Assembly (NCBI GenBank): GCA_903943625.1
Contig: CAJAPL010000054.1
Coordinates: forward strand, 1-14,972
Source: an uncultured bacterium
Lineage (GTDB): Bacteria > Patescibacteriota > Gracilibacteria > Absconditabacterales > Absconditicoccaceae
Length of the DNA: 14,972 nt
Direction of reading: 5' to 3'
The translations under genes were made by a program, and so were the position numbers. This document shows positions 8,309 to 14,972 of the stretch, piece after piece. Within the stretch, counting starts at the first letter, position 1; each line of letters begins with the position of its first letter. Below the pieces are notes generated by a model. That model saw only the letters and a list, made by a program, of their open reading frames with translations, was not told the DNA's origin and searched no databases.

Positions 8309-9961
8309 TTATCATTTAATCAAAGTTAATCTTTTAATCACTCTATCTTTCCCCATCACTTTCATTACAGAAAATAGGTCTGGAGTCTGACTAGCACAAC
8401 AAAGAACTATCCTCAAAAACATAGCCAAATCTCATATTTTTCAAACATATCATCACTGTTTAAATTCAGCATTATTGCAAGCAAATCAGAAGTTTTTTCA
8501 GACTTCTTTCAATTGATTAAATCGCTCCTCCGTTCACATATTTAAATCTAAAATATTCGAATATTTGCTAACAAAATTATTTATCAAAGCTTGATTAAAT
8601 ATTTCAGGCAATATTGGTTTAGTTTCGAATAGAGTTTCTCGTTCACTATCATAAAAAAATAAAATCTGATTCTCGACATCTCTAAACGTTGTAAATCTTT
8701 TGGGATCTTTTTCTGTATGTCTTTCTATGTTTATAGCGGCTTTTGTATATTCAGCATCAGATTGCATAAGTTCTGCTAATTTCGGATTATATTGTTTTGC
8801 CCACTCCAATGTTTCTTCATAAAGCTGGTCTGTTGATATTCTAGACATATAATTATTGGACACACTATCAAGCTTCACAAGGTCAAACAAAGCTCAAGCA
8901 TGATTCATTTTATCTAGCTTTATTTCAAAATCTTTATAAGATTTTTCAGGGTTGTTTAGCTGTCGTCATTCAAATTCAGAAGAGATAATTCACATTATAT
9001 ATTCTATAATTCACTGTATGGGATATCATTTTTCAAAGAAAAACTCCACATTAGCCTCAGGATCCTTTCTTTTACTTAGTTTTCTTTTCTTTCCATCTTC
9101 TATCTTCAAAATCTGAGCAGGATGACAATATTTGGGAACTCCCAAATCACAGGCCTTAAATAGCTGTAAATGTAATGGCACAGAAGTAAGCCATTCTTCT
9201 GCTCTTATAACGTGAGAAACTCTCATCAAATGATAATCAACAACATGAGCCATATGATAAGTGGGCAATCAGTCTCATTTAATCAAAACCACATCATTGT
9301 AATTATCTATCATATTTACGTCTCATCTTATTTCATCATGAAAGATTATCTTCTTAGCTAAATCACCAGGAGACCTAAATCTGATTACTTCATATTTTCC
9401 ATTGGTATCTTTTAATTTCTGAGCAATCTCTTCTATTGATTTATCTCTTCGGACAGAGTACTTTCAATAAATTCAAGGGACTAATTTTGATTTGGTTTGA
9501 TTTTCTCTGATTTGATTTATTTCTTCTTCAGTCATCCAGCAAGGATATGCCAATCATTTTGAAATAAGTTCTTTAACAAAAACCTCATAAAAATATTTTC
9601 TCTTTGATTGGATATATGGTCAATAATTTCACACATCTGCATTACCAGGTCATATAGGTCATTCATCTATTTTTATTCAGAATTTTTTGAATCATTGTAT
9701 GATAATGTCTATTCATCATTCGGTCAATCTTTTTTGATCTGTATCTTCTATTCTAAGAAAAAAGGTTCATCAATTTTGTTCTGCAAATCTTGAAGCCAAG
9801 GTCCCAGTAAAAAGTGCTCATATATGCAAAAATCCAGTTGGGCTAGGAGCAAAACGCGTACAAATGGGATTTTCTCTGGGGGGGAACTTTTTTTTCAAAT
9901 CAGCTATCGTTTCTTTCACGTCAGGGAATGTAATATCAGCAATATCTTTTCGCGTAGTCAT
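8309..9961 (-). CDS. gltX: Glutamyl-tRNA synthetase (possibly also charging tRNA-Gln)
   Basis: Cytosolic class I synthetase. The 550-aa product opens with CTRFAPSPTGFLHIGALFTG; the HIGH-type motif is H46-I47-G48-A, with G48 encoded by TGA (9818-9820). LRIEDTDQKR follows, then LPTYHMAHVVDYHLMRVSHV and RAEEWLTSVPLHLQLF. The second signature is KLSKR (294-298), the KMSKR equivalent. The C-terminal anticodon-binding part ends SQTPDLFSVMKVMGKDRVI...L. It is somewhat longer than the usual 470-500 aa. Several TGA codons occur in quick succession around residues 60-110, where standard-code reading collapses. ATG at 9961 is preceded by TATAAA only 6 nt upstream, with no SD. Whether it is discriminating or also makes Glu-tRNA-Gln depends on GatCAB elsewhere in the genome. 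Confidence 0.96.
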
Positions 9962-10130
9962 AATTTATAAATATTAATAAAAAATCTAATAAGAAAATAA
10001 CAATTCTGGATACAAATTCAAGCATTTAACCAAATCACAGCACATTTTTATGAATCAATTTTTATATTGCAAAATACCAACAAATAAATAGAAATACAAC
10101 GCCATAATTTTATTTTTAAAGAAAAATTCT

Positions 10131-11159
10131 ATGAAGTTAGACGGTAAGAGCATACAAACAGCGATTATGCAATTGGTAGAAGATTTTAAATTCGACCCAT
10201 ATCAGATTTTAGAAATTGTCAAGCTTTGAATAAGATCAGGGTTTAAGAAAGATTTTCCAGAACACAAAAAATCAGATATTATAGTAAATATAGAAAATGA
10301 TGGTGTCGTGACAATTTACCAAGAGCTTGAAGTTGTAGAAATTGTCGAAGATAGAGATATCCAGATAACCCTACCAGATGCAAAAAAGATCCGCGAAGAT
10401 ATAAAGATATGAGAAAAATTACTTATAAATGTCACACCAGAAAAGCTCGAACTATCTAGGATAGCGGCTCAAGCAGCAGCTCAAACAATAAAACAGAATC
10501 TCAAAAACATAGAAAGAGAGAGATTTTTTGAAAAATTCCAAAACAAACAGTGAGAATTATTGAAAGCAAAGGTAATTAGAGTACATGCAGATAGCGTAAT
10601 CTTGGACATAGAATGATCAGCTGTTGTATTACTCCCCGACTGACAAATACCGCACAGGATTTATGAACCAGGCGAAGAGATTTTTGTACTATTAAAACAA
10701 ATATCAAAAGACCAATGATGAATAGTACTTGATATAACACAGTCTACAACAGACTATATAGAAGCAATTCTAAGAAAATTAGTACCAGAACTAGAAGAAT
10801 GAGTAATCAAAATAGATAAGATAGCTAGAATAGCCGGTAGAAAGACAAAAATTATAATATCATCCAACGAAGAGAAAGTAGACCCAGTATGAGTAATGGT
10901 AGGCCACAGATGAGATAGAATAAACACAGTACTATCGCTACTTGATTGAGAAAAAATAGATTATATCGAAAAAACCGATGATCCAATCCAAATGATAAGA
11001 AATTGTCTTAAACCAGCACAAATAGAAAGTATCGAAATAAATGACAAAAAAGCTACCGTCGTTGTTAATGAAGATCAAAAAGCACAAGCAATATGAAAGT
11101 GAGCTTCCAACATCAAGTTAGCTACACAATTAACCGGATATCAAATCGAAATAAGATAA
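10131..11159 (+). CDS. nusA: Transcription termination/antitermination factor NusA
   Basis: NusA binds RNA polymerase and nascent RNA and modulates pausing, termination and antitermination. The 342-aa product has the RNAP-binding N-terminal domain (residues about 1-125, with ILEIVKLGIRSGFKKDFPE and SRIAAQAAAQTIKQNLKNIE), an S1 domain (about 135-200, ELLKAKVIRVHADSVILDIE), and two KH domains. KH1 contains VDPVGVMVGHRGDRINTVL (VDPVG at 250-254) and KH2 has IGKGASNIKLATQL (322-335). It lacks the C-terminal acidic repeats of E. coli NusA, as many short homologs do. The GxxG loop glycines (codons at 10890, 11094, 11100 and that of HRG) are TGA, a strong sign of Gly decoding. ATG 10131 follows a purine-poor leader without SD. 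It is divergent from gltX (169 bp between), and an intrinsic terminator follows. Confidence 0.96.
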
Positions 11160-11182
11160 TTAAATATATTATCATCCAACAA

Positions 11183-11210
11183 AAATCTTGATTAAGTTCA
11201 GGATTTTTTT
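11183..11210 (+). terminator. Rho-independent terminator of nusA
   Basis: AAATCTTG (11183-11190) pairs with CAGGATTT (11199-11206) with one G-U pair and an 8-nt loop, followed by a T run to 11211. It starts 24 bp after the nusA stop and abuts the stop of the converging NAGPA-domain gene (11210-11212). Confidence 0.7.
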
Positions 11211-12253
11211 TATAGTTTATCAACAACATAGGCTCTTATAAGGATTTCATGAAAAATAGATTTTTTAGCAATATCATACTTGTCAGATGAAAACATTCAA
11301 CGAATAAGTTTTATAATTTTCCATTTATAATCTTCTCAATATTGCCTAACTATAGATTTTATAATTTTGTCTAATTTATCTACAAATTTTCGATCATCAC
11401 TATTTAAGTTATATTTAGCATCTTCTTGATAAGCTTGTTTTTCCGGTGGTGTAATTCCAGTAAGTTTAATATATTGTTCTCTAGTCAGTACAACAAATGC
11501 ATCCATAATATTCCTCCTAGCTCCCCTATCCAAAACCAATCCTGAATATACCATCCCTAAGCTAGCTCAGGCATCCAAATTAATTGCGTTTCGACATCAA
11601 AAATTTTTCTTTATAAAGTCAGACAATTTCCATAAATTTATTCATCCCACGACTCACATATATATAGTTTTATTGTCCTGAGTAGAACAGATAAACGATT
11701 TATTTCAGTTGGTCTCCATTTTTTTATCTATATAGTTTACAAATCACATTGATACGTCCTCTCAACTATCCAGGAAAACAGGGAAGTTCCCAAGTCAGAA
11801 ATATAAATCATTTTGTTTGTCTTTATTTACATTACTCCGATATCATACATCATGAAGTCAAAAATTATTTTGTACAAGCAATGGCTCTCAATTCTTATCG
11901 AAACCAAATATCGCTCTTATACTGGTATCTGGCCAAAATCTACTATAGTCCTTGGCGTTTCATAGATATATCCTTTCAGAAATAGTATGCGTAACTCCGT
12001 CACAATAATTATAATCCTTGGGACAAAAATAAACTCCATTAACAGACGTATCTCATCAAACTTTTTTAGTAAGACTTTCCAAGGTAGCTCAACCATCCAC
12101 CGCCACAGAACTGACAACATAGTCTTGTCAATCTAAGATCACTTTTATGACTCTAATGGGCAGTCATCACCTATTTTCTATCAACAATTCCCTATAACCG
12201 AAAACAGTTCAAAATAAAAATAAAAAACTGATTATAAATAATATTTTTTTCAT
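11210..12253 (-). CDS. Secreted phosphodiester glycosidase (NAGPA-domain) protein
   Basis: The 347-aa product begins with a signal peptide (MKKILFIISFLFLFGTVFG). After it come an Asp/Gly-rich repeat-like stretch and a C-terminal core ending with the NAGPA signature: MGVVGGINLWKLSDFIKK, then CRNAINLDAGASLGMVYSG (about residues 222-240) and RRNIMDAFVVL. The motif NLDAGAS matches NLDGGGS of the phosphodiester-glycosidase/exopolysaccharide-biosynthesis family, though the second and third Gly of GGGS are Ala here. Family members hydrolyse GlcNAc-phosphodiester linkages (mammalian uncovering enzyme) and act on surface polymers in bacteria; substrate here is unknown. About 90 residues follow the domain (KLTGITPPEKQAYQED... 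to AYVVDKL), helical and highly charged, not recognised. It lies downstream of mutL on the same strand with 116 bp between. No SD. Many glycines are TGA. Confidence 0.72.
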
Positions 12254-12350
12254 AACAGACGTAAAAACATAAAAACGTAACAACTAATAAAACTATAAAT
12301 GTTTATCTATTTTTATCAATATTTATCAAAAGCCAAAGGATTTGTTTATG

Positions 12351-12367
12351 GTCTGCATTTTGCAGAC
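12351..12367 (-). terminator. Hairpin just past mutL
   Basis: A perfect 6-bp GTCTGC/GCAGAC stem with a 5-nt loop begins 2 bp beyond the mutL stop. On the minus strand it lacks a strong U tract (CATAAAC follows), whereas on the plus strand TTTTA follows. It may be a weak terminator or an mRNA 3'-end stabiliser. Confidence 0.35.
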
Positions 12368-12369
12368 TT

Positions 12370-14118
12370 TTATCTATCAAACATCTTATCAATATTATTT
12401 TTCTCAACCTGTACAAAAAAAGTCCTTCCATGTTGACATACAAACATGCCCTCAATATTGTCAAATCACTCTTTAACTAGATTTGCCATTTGTTGCATTG
12501 ACAATCTATGTCCCGCTTTTATGGAAGTTTTGCAAGCTTTGGTGGCAAAGATTCAGTCTAAAACGTTATCATAAGTAATCTTTTCAAGATAAAAAACATA
12601 GTTCAAAAGTTTCGATAAATCTACAGGATAAATAACAAAAACTTTTGGAACAGCGTAAACAGCAATTACATTTTCACCTATCAGAGAGATATCAAATCAC
12701 AGCTGATTTAATTGAGAAATTTTATCCTGTGAATCGGGGATATTTATAACATCAAACTTTAATGGTTGTAAAAGTATTTCAGGATTTAAACTTTTCTCCT
12801 TTTTCATCTTTTCAAATGCAATTCTCTCTGCTAAAGCATGCTGATCTATATAGTATACACTGTCTTTATCCTCAAGTACGATATAACTGTTCCGCATCTG
12901 TCAGACCAATTTGTACTCTCATATAAATTCATTTTCAAATATTTTTTCTTCCTCAAAATCAACAAATCCAGACCCATGAACACTAAAATTTGAAATTTCG
13001 TTTGGCGAGATCAGTCCTTCTTGGATAAACTTGTCTGCGTTATTTTGTTTATCGGTTCAAACCACCAAATTGAATTCCGATCATTTTGCAATATCTGGTC
13101 TTTTAAATTCCATACTAACGCTAGCTATTTTATTTCATGAAAGGGCAGTTTTTACACTTTCATAAATCACTTCATAAATTTTTCTCGAATCTCGAAATTT
13201 AACTTGAAGTTTGCTAGGATGAACGTTCACATCTACCATATCAGTTTTCACATCCAATATTAATATAGCAAGTGGATATTCGCCTGGCATTATTTGTCTA
13301 TAATAAGCATCCATCAACGCTTTTTTAATTACTTTATCTTCAATGGGCCTAGAGTTTACATATATCTTAATGTTTTCGGCGGAACCAAAACGCAAGCTAG
13401 AATCAGATACAACTCACCAAAGAGTTAAGCGGTCGTCTGTATAGTTTATATCCAACAAGTTCGCAGATCGATCTTTTTTATATATATCAGTTATCCTAGC
13501 TAACAATCATTCTTGTGGTGTCAAGTCAAAGACTATTTTATCATTTTTCTTCAAAACAAAGCGTTTATTATAATGCCGTAGAGCAATATCAACAAAATAA
13601 TTGTAACAATAATAAAATTCAGTCTGAGCAGATTTCAAAAATTTTTGTCTGGCGGGGACATTATAAAAAATATCTTCTATACTTATAAATGTTCAATGTT
13701 CAAACCCGACAGGCACATTTTTGATAATATTTTCAGCGCCTCTCCTAGTAAGTTTTGTTCATATTTCACTATACGTAGTTTTGGAAATCACGGTCGTTTT
13801 GCTTACTTCAGCGATACTAGCCAAAGCTTCTCATCTAAATCAATAATTCTTTATATTAAACAAATCTTCTTCGTTATTTATCTTGGATGTAGCATATCTT
13901 TCAAGGAGCAAGTCCATATCTGAGAGTTCAATTCCACTTCAATCATCTTGCACACTAATCAGACTTTTTCATCAATCATTTATACAGATCTCGATATTCT
14001 CTGCCCCAGCATCCAGACTATTTTCCACCAATTCTTTAATTACAGAAGCTGGCCTCTGAACTATTTCTCAGGCCTTTAATCTATTTATTATGTAATCTGG
14101 CAGTCTATGTATCGCCAT
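12370..14118 (-). CDS. mutL: DNA mismatch repair protein MutL, endonuclease-type
   Basis: MutL links mismatch recognition by MutS to strand incision. The 582-aa product has the GHKL ATPase N-terminus: [20 protein letters not shown] (motif A16-G17-E18, G17 encoded by TGA at 14068-14070), [35 protein letters not shown] and [15 protein letters not shown], then the transducer segment with [14 protein letters not shown]. The C-terminal dimerisation and nuclease domain carries [12 protein letters not shown] (D425 to E436), which fits DQHA-x2-E-x4-E, plus [13 protein letters not shown] and the end CQHGRT (C561), a variant of CPHGRP. The nicking activity typical of organisms without MutH is therefore expected. 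ATG 14118 follows a repeat-rich spacer and has no SD. MutS is not in the window. Confidence 0.95.
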
Positions 14119-14122
14119 TTGA

Positions 14123-14186
14123 AGAGCCAATAGTCAATAACTAAAAGTTAAGAGCCAATAACTAGGTATCAATAGCTAAAGGTTAA
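14123..14186. repeat. Short interleaved direct repeats upstream of mutL
   Basis: AGAGCCAATA recurs at 14123-14132 and 14151-14160. TCAATAACTAAAAGTTAA (14134-14151) recurs as TCAATAGCTAAAGGTTAA (14169-14186) with two changes. The units interleave, leaving a spacer of AT-rich near-repeats directly before the mutL start, within the presumed promoter region. It looks like slippage-derived spacer DNA. A regulatory role cannot be excluded. Confidence 0.55.
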
Positions 14187-14266
14187 ATACTTTTATAATT
14201 TTCCCTTGAATTTTCAACCAAGAATCACAAAAGATAAAAACATCCTATTAAAAATCAATAATACAA

Positions 14267-14581
14267 ATGATAAAATTAATCAGATTTATACAGAAGTATT
14301 CTACACAGCTAAAATATTGATTACTATTTTTTGCTATCATTTTTATGATATTTGCTATCAGGTCATATCTGAACAATATAGCTATATTAGACGCCATCGA
14401 TTGAGTAGAAAAAGAGAAAAAAGCAAAAATCGATGAGATTAATTTTACTCAAAATTTTTTGACGAAATATTTATGATCAGATTATGCAGATTATTTTTTA
14501 GCACATGAAAATAGTATTTTATATAAAAATGAGTTTATTCTGAGGCTAGATATGAATATTCACAATCAAGACCTTACTTAA
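14267..14581 (+). CDS. Small single-pass membrane protein, probably 3'-truncated at an assembly join
   Basis: Not recognised. The frame starts at ATG 14267 (in-frame TAA at 14249 fixes this) and gives 104 residues with three in-frame TGA (Gly). A short cytoplasmic N-terminus (MIKLIRFIQKYSTQLKYG) leads into one transmembrane helix (LLFFAIIFMIFAIRSYL, about residues 19-35). A charged, coiled-coil-like stretch follows (DGVEKEKKAKIDEINF), then DYADYFLAHENSILYKNEFI. The topology is like FtsB/DivIC, FtsL or PilN/PilO-type proteins, but no signature supports any of them. The TAA at 14579 lies where the sequence changes to foreign DNA, so the visible stop is probably not the native one and the true protein likely extends further. 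Confidence 0.5.
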
Positions 14582-14590
14582 AGTAAACCT
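14545..14590. other. Probable chimeric assembly junction
   Basis: Left of this interval the DNA is AT-rich and uses TGA as Gly. Right of it the DNA is about half G+C, codes continuously in the standard code without TGA, and uses GGN glycine. The right-hand gene enters mid-protein with no start or N-terminal domain. The exact breakpoint cannot be fixed by eye. Confidence 0.7.
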
Positions 14591-14972
14591 GAAGGTTGAA
14601 AAAGTAATTGTTGAGGGTCCTGGGGTTATTTCAGTAATCATGAAGGGCCGTAACTTGCACACACTTGGTGCCCAAGGTGGTCAGTTCTTTGGGTGGCGCT
14701 TTTTAGCAAGAGGACATTTCTTAATGTCTCATCCTTATTCGCTATCTGCTGCTCCTACGGAGCACCTGATGCGTATTACCGTTAAAGATTTAGGTGATCA
14801 CTCACGCTCACTTGCCTTTATGAAGCCAGGAACAAGAGTCTTTGTTGAAGGGCCTTATGGTGCTTTCACTGCAGGGCGCTCAACGCGCCCTCATGTGGTT
14901 TTAGTAGGTGGCGGTGTGGGAATCACGCCTATTAGAGCGATTATGGAAGAGCTCAGTGGCGGCGTGCAGATG
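14580..14972 (+). CDS. FAD/NAD-binding domain of an actinobacterial-type ferredoxin/ferric reductase (fragment, both ends missing)
   Basis: Open in the standard code to the window end, with no start codon that fits the family. The residues read LKVNLKVEKVIVEGPGVISV, then GRNLHTLGAQGGQFFGWRF, SHPYSLSAAPTEHLMRITVK, LGDHSRSLA, GTRVFVEGPYGAFT and VVLVGGGVGITPIRAIMEEL. RxxS-type FAD binding (HPYSLSAAP) followed by the nucleotide-binding GGGVGITP is the ferredoxin-NADP reductase (FNR) fold. This sequence style, with 'GQFF-WRFL' and 'KDLGDHS', is that of actinobacterial ferric-reductase-like membrane flavoproteins, whose N-terminal heme-binding transmembrane domain is missing here. It would move electrons between NAD(P)H and heme. 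Trp is TGG and Gly is GGN. The organism is probably a different community member. Confidence 0.8.

Noticed and set aside
1..14580. Many broken genes or pseudogenes, or TGA read as Trp (code 4)
   Set aside because: All breaks are at TGA only, with no frameshifts, and TGA falls on invariant glycines. Normal Trp positions use TGG.
14580..14972. Recent horizontal transfer of a reductase gene
   Set aside because: The gene enters mid-protein without its N-terminal domain, with intact foreign codon usage and no mobile-element signs. An assembly chimera is simpler.
1..14972. CRISPR arrays, insertion sequences and tRNA genes
   Set aside because: I found no regularly spaced repeats, transposase motifs, terminal inverted repeats or tRNA cloverleaf with CCA-type arms.

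Overview
The window is AT-rich DNA from a bacterium that reads UGA as glycine (genetic code 25). That points to the Patescibacteria/CPR lineages Gracilibacteria (BD1-5) or Absconditabacteria (SR1); the sequence does not separate the two. In the standard code almost every gene breaks into short pieces. With TGA read as Gly, the window resolves into contiguous full-length genes, all ending in TAA or TAG. In-frame TGA falls exactly on invariant glycines: the Walker A motif of the pilus ATPase, the HIGH-type motif of GltX, the AGE motif of MutL and the KH GxxG loops of NusA. None of the genes has a recognisable Shine-Dalgarno sequence.

Layout. 1-764 (+): 3' part of an AbiEi-like antitoxin/regulator. 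754-1602 (-): lgt, which in the standard code is hidden behind misleading plus-strand ORFs. 1667-4809 (-): a type IV pilus/type II secretion-like operon (assembly ATPase, PilC/GspF inner-membrane protein, unknown 229-aa membrane-anchored protein) with a good promoter in front. 4970-6247 (-): serS with a terminator. 6434-6820 (+): small membrane-anchored Holliday-junction-resolvase-like endonuclease. 6831-7904 (-): secreted VanW-domain protein. 8050-8284 (+): probable unidentified structured RNA of about 235 nt with its own promoter and terminator. 8309-9961 (-): gltX. 10131-11159 (+): nusA with terminator. 11210-12253 (-): secreted phosphodiester-glycosidase (NAGPA) protein. 12370-14118 (-): mutL with an intact endonuclease motif. 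14267-14581 (+): small membrane protein, apparently cut off.

From about 14,550-14,590 to the end the character changes abruptly. Base composition becomes balanced, glycine is GGN, the reading frame is open in the standard code, and the protein is the FAD/NAD-binding half of an actinobacterial-type ferredoxin/ferric reductase that starts mid-protein. This is most likely a chimeric assembly join rather than gene transfer.

The content is mostly core function (translation, transcription elongation, mismatch repair, lipoprotein maturation) plus cell-envelope and pilus genes, as expected for a small-genome epibiont or symbiont. The least explained items are the 8.05-8.28 kb RNA, the 229-aa pilus-operon protein, and the histidine-to-isoleucine change in Lgt.
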